From positions 1 through 36,810 of the forward strand of contig DATCKG010000085.1 of NCBI GenBank assembly GCA_036562385.1: 36,810 bases of DNA. The letters run 5' to 3'. How positions within the stretch are numbered: the stretch's first letter is position 1; each line of letters starts with the position of its first letter. The stretch is from DATCKG01 sp036562385. Lineage in GTDB: Bacteria; Bacillota; Sulfobacillia; Symbiobacteriales; Symbiobacteriaceae. The translations under genes and the position numbers were made by a program. The notes beneath the pieces are model-generated. The model was not told the origin of the DNA, did no database searches, and saw nothing but the letters and a program-made list of their open reading frames with translations. Of the stretch, positions 1 to 8,418 are shown in pieces.

Positions 1-294
1 AGTGCTCCGACCATTCCGCTGCGTACTGTCGTGGACGTTCTGAAATACCCGGACGGCCGCCTCTTTGTGGCCTGGAAAGGCTACGTGTACGCCCTCAAGC
101 CGGCACCGGAACCCGCCGCCTTCCGTTCCACGAACACCAGCCACCCGCATGCTGCCAAGGAAAAGAAAAATGCGGGCGCTACTTCGTCACGTAGGCCCGC
201 CAAAGATCACCCCTGGCGAAAACCAGCAGTGATCCCACGCCAGGCCCATTCTACCACATCCGGGGTGACAGAATCACTGACGAGTTTCAGGTGA
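1..294 (+). CDS. Transposase, C-terminal end (partial)
   Basis: The frame is open from base 1 to a TGA at 292-294, giving the last 97 residues. The segment LKYPDGRLFVAWKGYVYAL resembles the C-terminal beta-rich domain of DDE transposases, and the later DHPWRK motif is typical of the tail of ISNCY-family transposases. The catalytic core lies before the window. The region between these motifs is basic and low in complexity. The family call rests on recalled motif similarity only, and IS481-like relatives are an alternative. Confidence 0.55.
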   Translation, partial: SAPTIPLRTVVDVLKYPDGRLFVAWKGYVYALKPAPEPAAFRSTNTSHPHAAKEKKNAGATSSRRPAKDHPWRKPAVIPRQAHSTTSGVTESLTSFR

Positions 295-305
295 CAAAAT
301 CACTG
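1..305 (+). mobile_element. Right end of an ISNCY-like insertion sequence
   Basis: The window opens inside a transposase reading frame that ends at 294. The element appears to finish in two direct copies of GGTGACARAATCACTG, at 264-279 and 290-305, 26 bp apart and differing at one base. Repeated 16-bp motifs at a terminus look like transposase binding sites. The outer boundary near 305 is inferred, because the left end and any target duplication lie outside the window. Ordinary GC-rich chromosomal genes start about 100 bp further on. Confidence 0.5.
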
Positions 306-403
306 GCGCTTGACAGCCTCGAATGAGTCGAAAAGGATTTCCCCGCCGGTAGGCGTAGGTACCATAAGTGGGACTTCACTTTCCATGCAAGGAGGGGAGC
401 GGC

Positions 404-2386
404 GTGCCCCAGATCATTTTGGGCGGCACCGGTTCCGGGAAGACCACTGCGCTGATGCAGCGGTACCAGGAGTGGGTGCGCAGTGGCGTCCGCACCGACC
501 AGGTGCTGGTGCTGACGGCGGGCGCCCGCCACTCCTCCCAGTGGCGCCGGGGGCTGCAGTTGGAGGCCCACGGCCCCATCGAAGCCTACAGCTTCTTCGG
601 CTTCATCCAAAAGGAACTGAACCTCTTCTGGGCGCCGGTCCAGGCGGCTTATCCGGAGCTCAAGGCCTGGCTGCGCCCGGAGTTTTTGAACGTGGAAATC
701 GCCCACCACCTGATGCGGGGCCTCCTGGAGCCGGTCGCGGGGGCCTTCAGCGAGGTGCTCAAGGCCAGCCCCCAGCGGCTGGCAATTCAACTTGCAAGCA
801 ACCTGAGCACCGTCGCGGCGGCAGCAGGTCTTCGACCGGCGGGGGCAGCCCAGCGCCTGGCCGGGGCGGACAAGGAAGAGAAAAGCGGGCTGTACCAGAT
901 GGTTCGGGAACTGCTGGAGACCTATCAGGAGCGGTGCCTGAAGGCCGGGTTGCTGGACTACAGCCTGGCCCTCCGGCTTTACACCGAGGTGCTGATGAAC
1001 CACCCACCCTACCTGGAGCACCTGCGGAGCCGGTACCGGTACCTCCTGGTGGATGACCTGGACGAGTCGGTGCCTGCGGAGCAGGACTTCCTGGAAGCGG
1101 TGGCGGGCCAGATGGAAGAGGTGGTATACGCCTTCTCCACCGACGGCGGCCACATGGCCTTCATGGGGGCCGATCCGGTCTCTGCCCTGCAGCGGTTCCG
1201 GCCGGGGGCGGTGGAACAGCGGCTGGAGGGTTCATACACCTGTTCGCCGGAGATGTTCGCCTTCGGCGAGGCCCTCTTCCGGCGGATCATGGGGCAGCGG
1301 CCGGAACGCCGCTTCCGGGGCGTGGTGGCAGATCGGATCGTCTCGGACCTGCGGGGCGAGATGATTGACCAGGTGGTGGCTCGGATTGTGGACCTGGTGG
1401 AACAGGGGGTGCCGCCGGGGGAGATCGCCGTTCTGAGCCCCCGGGTGGAGCAGGCGCTGGAGGTGACCGCCCGCAGGGTGTTAGGCGCCCGGCAGATCCC
1501 GGTGCAGAACCTGAGCCTCAGCCGGCGCCTGGTGGACGAGCCCTACGCCAGGGCCATCATCACCCTGGCGGGTCTGGTGCATCCCCAGTGGCGAATCCCG
1601 CGGACTTCGGCCGGCTCCTTTGCCAACGCCATGCAACTGCTCCTCGGCCTCGATCCGATCCGGGCGTCGCTGCTGGGCGACGCGATCTGGCGCACCGGTG
1701 ACCTGCCGGACCTGGATGAGACGGGCCTGAGGCGCCGGGTGGGTTTTGCGCGGTCCGAAGCCTACGAGTACCTGCGCCGGTGGGTGCAGGAGGCCCGCCG
1801 AAAGGAGTGGGAAACGGACGAGTTCGCCCAGGCGGTGATCGCCGAGGTGCTGGTGCCCCTGGTGGGCGAACTGAGCCCGGAGGCGATTCACGCCTGCCGG
1901 CAGCTGCTCATCTCCGCCTACCGTTTCCGGCAGGCGATGGAGCGGTTCGGCCCCGGCGCCTACGGGAGGGAGTACATCAAGATGCTGACGGAGGGCACCG
2001 TGGCGGCGGAGCCGCTGGAGGCCTACGATCCGAACCGGAATGCCGTCACCCTGGCCACGCCGTACGCCTACCTCAGCGGCCGCTTATCGTCCCGGTATCA
2101 GATCTGGGTGGACATCTCCTCGGACGGCTGGTACATGAGCGACGTCAAGGAGCTGTCCAATCCCCATGTGCTCTCCCGGCGGTGGGAGGAAGGGGGCCGC
2201 TGGACCGACCGGCGCAGCAACCTGGTCCGTCAGGCCAACGCCGCCCGGACCGCCAGGGCGCTGGTCCGCCGCTGTCGGGAGCGGCTGATCCTGGCGGAGT
2301 GCGGCCTCACGCCCTGGGGTCAGGAGCAGGAGGGCGGCCTGGCTGAGGCCTTCAGCGATCTGATCGGGGGAGGGGGACAAGCATGA
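404..2386 (+). CDS. Degenerate UvrD/AddB-like helicase-superfamily protein
   Basis: A 660-residue SF1-like P-loop protein. GTG at 404 is chosen as start because GGAGGGG lies just upstream (391-397) and the Walker A motif GGTGSGKT follows at residues 7-14. A Walker B-like DDLDE is at residues 217-221, followed by a motif III-like stretch (FSTDGGHMAFMGADP) and a motif IV-like stretch (LEGSYTCSPEMF). Motifs V and VI are only vaguely preserved; the arginine-rich ARTARALVRRCRERL replaces the usual YVALTRA. It probably binds ATP but may not be an active translocase, like the inactive helicase half of AddB. Its stop overlaps the next start (ATGA, 2383-2386), so translation is coupled to an intact UvrD-type helicase and a RecB-type nuclease. 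The family placement is an inference. Confidence 0.7.
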   Translation: MPQIILGGTGSGKTTALMQRYQEWVRSGVRTDQVLVLTAGARHSSQWRRGLQLEAHGPIEAYSFFGFIQKELNLFWAPVQAAYPELKAWLRPEFLNVEIAHHLMRGLLEPVAGAFSEVLKASPQRLAIQLASNLSTVAAAAGLRPAGAAQRLAGADKEEKSGLYQMVRELLETYQERCLKAGLLDYSLALRLYTEVLMNHPPYLEHLRSRYRYLLVDDLDESVPAEQDFLEAVAGQMEEVVYAFSTDGGHMAFMGADPVSALQRFRPGAVEQRLEGSYTCSPEMFAFGEALFRRIMGQRPERRFRGVVADRIVSDLRGEMIDQVVARIVDLVEQGVPPGEIAVLSPRVEQALEVTARRVLGARQIPVQNLSLSRRLVDEPYARAIITLAGLVHPQWRIPRTSAGSFANAMQLLLGLDPIRASLLGDAIWRTGDLPDLDETGLRRRVGFARSEAYEYLRRWVQEARRKEWETDEFAQAVIAEVLVPLVGELSPEAIHACRQLLISAYRFRQAMERFGPGAYGREYIKMLTEGTVAAEPLEAYDPNRNAVTLATPYAYLSGRLSSRYQIWVDISSDGWYMSDVKELSNPHVLSRRWEEGGRWTDRRSNLVRQANAARTARALVRRCRERLILAECGLTPWGQEQEGGLAEAFSDLIGGGGQA

Positions 2387-4581
2387 GCCTGCGACTCCGA
2401 CCGGATCAGCAGCAGGTGGCCGCGTACCGGCGGGGGTACATGGCGGTGCCGGCGGTGCCCGGCGCGGGCAAGACCACCGTGCTGGCGGCGCTGGCCGCCG
2501 ATCTCATCGCCGAAGGGCTGGCGGAGCCCGGCCGGGTTCTGATCGTTACCTATACCAATTCCGCGGTGGCCAATTTCCGCAGTCGCATCGGCCAGCTTCT
2601 CGAAGAGCGGGGCTATCCCCGCCATCAGGGGTACGAGGTCCGGACGATTCATTCGCTGGCCCTCAGGATCGTCCGGGAGATGCCGGAGGCCATCGGCTGG
2701 TCCGACAACTTCCGGGTGATGGACGATGCCCGGCAGGATGCCCTGGTGGAGGAACTGACCCAACGCTGGATCGGCCGGAACCGGCCGCTGTGGGAATCGC
2801 TGATGCGCCAGGATCTGCTGGGCCACTGGCGGGAGCGGGCGGAGCAGCAGTGGGCCGAAAGGACCGGGGTGCTGATCCGAAACCTGATTCAGACCTTCAA
2901 GAGCCGCTGCATCGATCCGCAGACGGCCCTGGGGCTGACCCGGCACCTGGCGCCGGAATCGGTCCTGCGCTGGGCCGCGGAAATTTACGGGGAATACCAG
3001 CGGGAATTGGCCCTGGAGGGGGCCGTGGACTTCGGTGACCTGATGTGGGGCGCCTACCGGCTGCTGACCCAGGAGCCCGAGCTGCTGGCTCGCCTGCAGG
3101 AGCGCTGGACGTACATCTTCGAGGATGAGGCCCAGGACTCTTACCGGCTGCAGGAACGGGTGCTGAGGCTGCTGGCCGGGCCGGAGGGCAACCTGGTCCG
3201 GGTGGGGGACGCCAACCAGGCCATCATGGGCACGTTCACCTCCGCGGAGCCGGACCTGTTCCGCCGGTTCTGCCGGGAGGAGGCCGTGGTGGTGCAGCCC
3301 CTGACCATGGCGGGCCGGAGCAGCCGGGATATCATCGCCCTGGCCAACGAACTGGTTCGCTGGGTGCGGCAGGAGTATCCGGAGCCCCGGTGCCGCACGG
3401 CCCTGGAGGACCAGCAAATCCTGCCGGTTCCGCCGGGGTACGCCCCGGCCAATCCCGTGCCCCCCGGCTACACCATCGTGGCCCGGTGCTATGAGACCTA
3501 CGACGAGGAGATGGAGCAGGTGGCGCGGCTGGCGGCCCGCTCGCTGCAGCGGGCTCCGGAGAAGACCGTGGCCATCCTGCTGCCCACCAACGCCATGGTC
3601 TCCGCCATGGCTGCGCGGCTGGCGGAGGCGGATGTGCCGGTGCGGCAGATAGGCGGCCCCACCGCGCCGGAGCGGCAGCAGACCATCCTGGACCTGCTGG
3701 CTGTCCTGGAGTTTTTGGCGGTGCCCCATGAGCCGGACCGGCTGCTGACGGCCCTGGGCCGTCTGATGCACCTGCCGCGGCCGGAAGACGCTCCCTTTGC
3801 CCCCTATCTGCAAAAATGCCGGCCGGAGGAGCTTTTCTACCCCCTGGACGGCAGTGAACCCTTTGCTGCGCTGTACGCCGCCTGTCCCGAATGCCAGGGC
3901 GACCTGCAGCTGGAAGAGGCGCTTAAGCGGCTGCGGCAGTGGCTGCCGCAGGCCCTGATTCCCGCGGACGAGCTGGTGGTGATGGTGGCCGGTGACCTGG
4001 GGCTCACGGGCGAGGAGCTTTCCATCGCTCACCATCTGGCCGTCCGGGCCCGGTTCTTCCTGCAGGAGCATCCGGCCTTCGGCTTGCCGGATGTGGTGCA
4101 GCACCTGCGGGGAGAGCTGCAGGCCATGGGAAAGTTCTCCGACATGCTCTACGACCGCCGGGGCTTTCAGGCTGAGCCGGGGGTGGTCCATGTGGCCACC
4201 TGCCACGCGGCCAAGGGACTGGAGTGGGATACCGTTTACGTGGCGTCCATCACCCGGGCGGAGTACCCGGGACTGCTCCGGGATAAGGTTCGCAGCGAGC
4301 ACTGGTTCCTGCCGGACAACCTGGTCAATCCCGAGGCCCTGGCCCTGGCCGAACTGGCGGAGGTGCAGGGCGAGGACCCGGAGGGGGATCCGGTGATCCG
4401 GGCGAAGGTGGAGATCATCTCCGAAAAGTTGCGGCTGCTTTACGTTGCCATCACCCGGGCCCGGGAGAACCTGATGCTTACCTGTCACCGGCAGGACCGC
4501 TTTGGACATCAAACGGAGCCGGCTCTGGCTTTCCGGCACCTGGCGGGCTGGATCCGGGAGCAGCGCGCGGCTTCGTCCTGA
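2383..4581 (+). CDS. UvrD/PcrA-family ATP-dependent DNA helicase
   Basis: A 732-residue SF1A helicase with a full motif set: Walker A in PGAGKTT (residues 26-32), motif Ia (TYTNSAVANF), Ib (RTIHSLALRI), motif II EDEAQD (247-252), motif III (VRVGDANQAIMG), motif IV (GRSSRDIIALAN), motif V (TCHAAKGLEWDTVYV) and motif VI (LLYVAITRARENL, about 685-697). It should be a 3'-5' DNA translocase. The start overlaps the upstream stop, and the next gene follows 28 bp later behind its own Shine-Dalgarno. It has no C-terminal nuclease domain; that activity is apparently supplied by the separate RecB-like nuclease downstream. The set therefore looks like an AddAB or AdnAB machine split into subunits. Confidence 0.88.
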   Translation: MSLRLRPDQQQVAAYRRGYMAVPAVPGAGKTTVLAALAADLIAEGLAEPGRVLIVTYTNSAVANFRSRIGQLLEERGYPRHQGYEVRTIHSLALRIVREMPEAIGWSDNFRVMDDARQDALVEELTQRWIGRNRPLWESLMRQDLLGHWRERAEQQWAERTGVLIRNLIQTFKSRCIDPQTALGLTRHLAPESVLRWAAEIYGEYQRELALEGAVDFGDLMWGAYRLLTQEPELLARLQERWTYIFEDEAQDSYRLQERVLRLLAGPEGNLVRVGDANQAIMGTFTSAEPDLFRRFCREEAVVVQPLTMAGRSSRDIIALANELVRWVRQEYPEPRCRTALEDQQILPVPPGYAPANPVPPGYTIVARCYETYDEEMEQVARLAARSLQRAPEKTVAILLPTNAMVSAMAARLAEADVPVRQIGGPTAPERQQTILDLLAVLEFLAVPHEPDRLLTALGRLMHLPRPEDAPFAPYLQKCRPEELFYPLDGSEPFAALYAACPECQGDLQLEEALKRLRQWLPQALIPADELVVMVAGDLGLTGEELSIAHHLAVRARFFLQEHPAFGLPDVVQHLRGELQAMGKFSDMLYDRRGFQAEPGVVHVATCHAAKGLEWDTVYVASITRAEYPGLLRDKVRSEHWFLPDNLVNPEALALAELAEVQGEDPEGDPVIRAKVEIISEKLRLLYVAITRARENLMLTCHRQDRFGHQTEPALAFRHLAGWIREQRAASS

Positions 4582-4609
4582 CCGGCGATCCACCTGAGGA
4601 GGAATGCCG

Positions 4610-5419
4610 ATGCAGGCCCCGGAGGAGCGCTATCTCAGTGCCATGGCGATCCGGACGTACCTGACCTGCCCCCTCCGGTTCCGCTACCGCTACCTGGACA
4701 ACCTGTACTGGTCCCGTCTGTGGGGCGGGGCGCCGGATGAGCGGCGGGCTCTGGAGCAGGGGCAGCATTTTCACCTGCTGGCCCGGCGGTATTACGCCGG
4801 CGTCGATCCGGCCCTGATCGCCGCCCCGGTGGAGGGGGATGTCCTCACCGACTGGTTCCATCGCCTGACGCAGTTTCTACCCCGGACCTTCGACCGGGTT
4901 TTTTATCCGGAGCTGGAATTGCGGCTTACCCGTCCTGACCTGCGGCTGGTGGCCAAGTTTGACCTGGTGGTGGTGGATCCGGACGGCCATGCCACCATCT
5001 TCGACTGGAAGACCGAAAAGCGCATGCCCCGGCGCAGCTTCTTGCGGAAGTCACCGCAGACGCTGGTCTACCGGTTCCTGCTCTGCGCGGCCGGAGGCGC
5101 CTACTCGCCCCGGGGCCGTTTCCGGCCGGAGGAGGTCAGCATGGTCTACTGGAACCCGCAGTTTCCTGACCAGTGGTACCGGCTGCCCTATTCGGAGGCC
5201 CAGTACAGAAAGGACGAGGAATACCTGTGTTCGCTGGTGTCCCAGATCCTCCGTACGCCCCGGGAAAGGTTTCTGGCCACCGCCGAGGAGAACGTGTGCC
5301 GGTCCTGCGAGTACCGGATGCTCTGTCACGGCCAGCGGACCGACCGGGCTGAGGCGGAGGAAGAGGAAGAACTGGCGGAGGAGACGCTTTCCTGGGATGA
5401 CTTGCCAGAGCTGCCGTAG
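4610..5419 (+). CDS. RecB/Cas4/AddB-type PD-(D/E)XK nuclease with Fe-S cluster
   Basis: A 269-residue nuclease. The ATG at 4610 is preferred to the one at 4604 because GAGGAGG (4596-4602) is correctly spaced only for 4610. The catalytic core reads AKFDLVVVD (Asp118) then IFDWKTEK (Asp132, Lys134), followed by a QTLVY motif (Q-x-x-x-Y). Cys20 in the N-terminal TYLTCPLRF, with Cys230, Cys233 and Cys239 in CRSCEYRMLC, matches the four-cysteine [4Fe-4S] clamp of AddB and Cas4 nucleases. The C-terminus is a run of acidic residues. Lying third after two helicase-type proteins, it is the likely nuclease subunit of that complex. A Cas4-like role is less likely because no CRISPR array or cas genes are visible. 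Confidence 0.82.
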   Translation: MQAPEERYLSAMAIRTYLTCPLRFRYRYLDNLYWSRLWGGAPDERRALEQGQHFHLLARRYYAGVDPALIAAPVEGDVLTDWFHRLTQFLPRTFDRVFYPELELRLTRPDLRLVAKFDLVVVDPDGHATIFDWKTEKRMPRRSFLRKSPQTLVYRFLLCAAGGAYSPRGRFRPEEVSMVYWNPQFPDQWYRLPYSEAQYRKDEEYLCSLVSQILRTPRERFLATAEENVCRSCEYRMLCHGQRTDRAEAEEEEELAEETLSWDDLPELP

Positions 5420-5449
5420 TGCTCGGCGATGGAAAGGAGGGAGAGGGCG

Positions 5450-7783
5450 ATGGCCCGGTGGCTGGAGCCGGCGCCTGTGGTGCTGCCGGAGGGACTGGTA
5501 GAGGCGGCGGGCAGCCGCGAGTTGGCCGAGGTGCTGTTTCGGCGGGGCTATACCACACCGGAAGCGGCGGCGGCGTTTCTGACCGGCGGTGTGGACCTGG
5601 ACGTGCCGGAACTACCGGACCTGGATCAGGCCGTGGCGGTGCTGACGGAAGCCATCACCGCGGGCCGGTCTGTTTGTGTGTACGGCGACTACGACACCGA
5701 CGGCATCACGGCCACCACGCTGCTGGTGGATCTGCTCCGGCGCCTGGGGGCTCAGGTCACGTACTACATCCCCAACCGGTTCCGGGACGGGTACGGCCTG
5801 AACCCCGGGGCGGTGGAGGTCCTGGCCCGGGAAGGGGTGGAGGTGCTGCTGACCTGCGACTGCGGAATCCGCAACCTGGAGGAAGTGGCCCTGGCCCGGA
5901 GCCTGGGGATGCAGGTGGTGGTGACGGACCATCACGAACTGGGGCCGCAGCTGCCGGATGCGGAGGCGGTGGTCAACCCCAAGCGGCTGCCGGAGGGACA
6001 CCCGTGCCGGATGCTGCCGGGGGTGGGCACCGCGTATCTGTTGAGCCGGCAACTGCTGAGGGCCCTGGGGCGGCCTCCGGAGGAGGCGGACCGCTGGCTG
6101 GACCTGGTGGCGGTGGGCATCATTGCGGATGTGGTACCCCTAATAGGCGCCAACCGGGTGCTGGCCCGGCGGGGACTGATGCGCCTGAACACCTCGCCCT
6201 CCGCGGGGTTGGCCGCGCTCATGACGGCGGCGGGACTGGAAGGTCCGGTGACCGAGGAGGATGTGGCTTTTCAGCTTGCGCCCCGGCTCAATTCCGCCGG
6301 GCGCCTGGCCGACGGCTCCCTGGGGGTGCGGCTTTTGCTGGCTGCCGGCGGGCAGGAGGCCGCGGACCTGGCGGTGCAGCTGGACCACCTGAACACGGAG
6401 CGGAAGCGGCTGACCGCCAAGGTGGTGGAGGAAGCGGAGGCAGCGGTGACGCCGGAGGCGCCGGGCATTTTGCTTTACCGCCCCCACTGGCACGAAGGTA
6501 TCCTGGGCATCGCCGCGGGACGCCTGGCGGAGCAGTACGGGGTGCCGGCCCTGCTGATCGCGCGGAAGCAGGCCGCGGGGCTGCTGGTGGGCTCCGCCCG
6601 GGCTCCGGCGGGCTTTGGCCTGCACGAGGCGCTGGAGGCCTGCGGGGAGCACCTGGTGAAGTACGGCGGGCATGACGCGGCGGCGGGCTTTTCCCTGCGG
6701 GAGGACCAGTTCGAGGCGTTCCGGGCGGCGATGCTGGAGGAGATCCGCCGCCGGACCCGGGACCGGCAGGAGGATCCGGCTCGTCCGGCCGACCTGGTAC
6801 TGCCCATGGCCCAGGTGAACCGGCGCCTGTATGAGGACCTCCGGCGAGGGGCGCCTTACGGGGAGGGAAACCCGGCCCCGGTGATCTTTTCCCGGCGGGT
6901 GAAGCTGCTGAGTGCCCGCCCGGCGGGGCCCCGGGAAGAGCACCTGCGGCTGGTCTTCCGGGACGGGGAGACCGCTCTGGTGGGCATCTGGTGGCGGGCC
7001 GGAGGCAAGGCGCCGCCCCCGGGGGAGGTGGATCTGTTTTACCGCCTGGGGCTGCACTGCTGGAACGGCGAGGAACTGCTGCAGGCGGTGGTGGAAGCCA
7101 TCTGCCCGGCGGAGGTGCCGGAGGAGGACGGGCTGCCGGTGACGGGCCCCCTCGCGGCCGCAGCGGTGGTGGCGGAAAGGGCTGCTGAGGCGAAAGGGCC
7201 GCTGGTGCTGGTGGACCGGCGGGGCGAGCCGGCGGCGGTGCTGGCGGCAGGGCATCCCCGCGCACTGTTGGTGGCCGAGGGGCCCGGGCGCCCGGCGGGA
7301 ATCCCGGTGGTGGACCGCTACGGGATGCAGCCGGCAGAGGAACTGGTCCTCCTTACCCCGCCGCCCGGCCCGAAGCTGCTGGACGAGGCCATTGCCCGTG
7401 CCGGAGCCCGCCGGGTGATTCTAGGATGGCCTCGGGAGCCGTGGCCGGAGGAAGAGCGGTTTCTGCCCATGCTGCTGAAGGCCACGGCGGAAGCCCTGCA
7501 GCAGGGGCCCTGGGTAAGCCTTTCCCGCCTGGCGGTCCGCACCGGCGAACTGGAGAGCACGGTGCGGCTGGGACTTTTGGCGCTGGCGGAGAGCAAGCTG
7601 CTCGTCATCGAGGACGAGGAGGGGGACCGGATGCGGCTGCACCCCTGCCGGGAGGGCAAGGGCATCAAAAAAGGCCCCGCACTCGAACGAATGCGGAGCC
7701 TGTTACAGGAAAGTCGGGCGTTCCGCCGGTTTCTCCGGACCGCGTCTGCGGAGGCGATTCGGCGGAGCATCTATATTGGCTAA
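5450..7783 (+). CDS. recJ: Single-stranded-DNA-specific exonuclease RecJ
   Basis: A 777-residue DHH-family 5'-3' ssDNA exonuclease used in recombination and mismatch or base-excision repair. The ATG at 5450 is chosen because AAAGGAGGGAG (5433-5442) is spaced for it; an in-frame ATG at 5429 has no such site. DHH motifs are GDYDTDG (79-85), CDCGI (136-140) and the DHH triad at 160-162 in VTDHHEL. The DHHA1 motif GGHDAAAGFS lies near residue 405, followed by the OB-like domain. The long C-terminal extension matches the longer Firmicutes RecJ proteins. The gene begins about 30 bp after the Fe-S nuclease gene and probably shares its transcript, which places a 5'-3' exonuclease beside a helicase-nuclease set. 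Confidence 0.95.
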   Translation: MARWLEPAPVVLPEGLVEAAGSRELAEVLFRRGYTTPEAAAAFLTGGVDLDVPELPDLDQAVAVLTEAITAGRSVCVYGDYDTDGITATTLLVDLLRRLGAQVTYYIPNRFRDGYGLNPGAVEVLAREGVEVLLTCDCGIRNLEEVALARSLGMQVVVTDHHELGPQLPDAEAVVNPKRLPEGHPCRMLPGVGTAYLLSRQLLRALGRPPEEADRWLDLVAVGIIADVVPLIGANRVLARRGLMRLNTSPSAGLAALMTAAGLEGPVTEEDVAFQLAPRLNSAGRLADGSLGVRLLLAAGGQEAADLAVQLDHLNTERKRLTAKVVEEAEAAVTPEAPGILLYRPHWHEGILGIAAGRLAEQYGVPALLIARKQAAGLLVGSARAPAGFGLHEALEACGEHLVKYGGHDAAAGFSLREDQFEAFRAAMLEEIRRRTRDRQEDPARPADLVLPMAQVNRRLYEDLRRGAPYGEGNPAPVIFSRRVKLLSARPAGPREEHLRLVFRDGETALVGIWWRAGGKAPPPGEVDLFYRLGLHCWNGEELLQAVVEAICPAEVPEEDGLPVTGPLAAAAVVAERAAEAKGPLVLVDRRGEPAAVLAAGHPRALLVAEGPGRPAGIPVVDRYGMQPAEELVLLTPPPGPKLLDEAIARAGARRVILGWPREPWPEEERFLPMLLKATAEALQQGPWVSLSRLAVRTGELESTVRLGLLALAESKLLVIEDEEGDRMRLHPCREGKGIKKGPALERMRSLLQESRAFRRFLRTASAEAIRRSIYIG

Positions 7784-7798
7784 CGCCGGCGGACCGGG

Positions 7799-8401
7799 TT
7801 ACCGGCTGACCTCGCCGGCCTCGCCGGCGGATTCTTCCTCTTCACACTCGCTGCACTCCAGCATGTCTTCGATGGTACCGGAGGTGACGCACAACACCCG
7901 GGCTACGGTGTTGCCGATGTTCTCGACCCGATGGGGCAGGTACCCGTTGAAGTGGACCGCGTCCCCGGCCTCCAGCACCACCGATTCGTCCCCCTGGGTG
8001 TAGCGAACCCGCCCTTCCAGGATGAGGTGGCATTCTTCGCCTTCATGGGCGTGATCGATGCCGCCGGTGCCCGTACCCGGCTGCAACTCGACGATCATCA
8101 TCTTCAGGTTCCGGTGGTTGGCCGAGAGGAGCTGGACGCGCATTCCTTCGGTCCCCACCTGGTACTGGGTGCGGTCGCTCTTGCGTACCACGTAGATCTT
8201 CTCATCCGGCGTCAAGAACAGATAGGCAATGGGCACGTTCAGGGCGCTGGCCAGCTTCTCCAGCGCCTGCAGGGACGGGGAGGACTTGTCATTCTCCAGT
8301 TGGCAGATAAACCCTTTCGACAGGCCGCTGCGCTCTGAAAGTTCCTGCAGCGTAATCCCTTTCTGTGTACGGGCCCAGCGAATTCGGGCACCCAGGGACA
8401 T
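7799..8401 (-). CDS. XRE-family transcriptional regulator with cupin domain
   Basis: A 200-residue regulator with an N-terminal Cro/C1-type helix-turn-helix (about residues 6-60, containing LQELSERSGLSKGFICQLE) and a C-terminal cupin (about 105-180, containing HAHEGEECHLILEG and GDAVHFNGYLPHRVEN). This is the PuuR/SutR-type architecture, in which the cupin senses a small ligand. The acidic, Cys-containing tail (MLECSECEEEES) is unusual. The start has a strong AGGAGGGA upstream. It lies 17 bp behind the ECF sigma gene on the same strand and is presumably co-transcribed; it could modulate that sigma factor's regulon in place of an anti-sigma factor. The ligand is unknown. Confidence 0.88.
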   Translation of the reverse strand: MSLGARIRWARTQKGITLQELSERSGLSKGFICQLENDKSSPSLQALEKLASALNVPIAYLFLTPDEKIYVVRKSDRTQYQVGTEGMRVQLLSANHRNLKMMIVELQPGTGTGGIDHAHEGEECHLILEGRVRYTQGDESVVLEAGDAVHFNGYLPHRVENIGNTVARVLCVTSGTIEDMLECSECEEEESAGEAGEVSR

Positions 8402-8418
8402 GCGATTCCCTCCTCTGC

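Noticed and set aside
2320..4593. Long open frame of about 757 codons on the minus strand opposite the UvrD helicase
   Set aside because: It is the antisense shadow of a clearly conserved helicase in GC-rich DNA; its translation is rich in Arg, Pro, His and Gln with no domain.
4610..5419. Cas4 adaptation nuclease of a CRISPR system
   Set aside because: The Fe-S nuclease fold fits, but no CRISPR array or cas1/cas2 is visible and the gene lies in a helicase-recJ operon.
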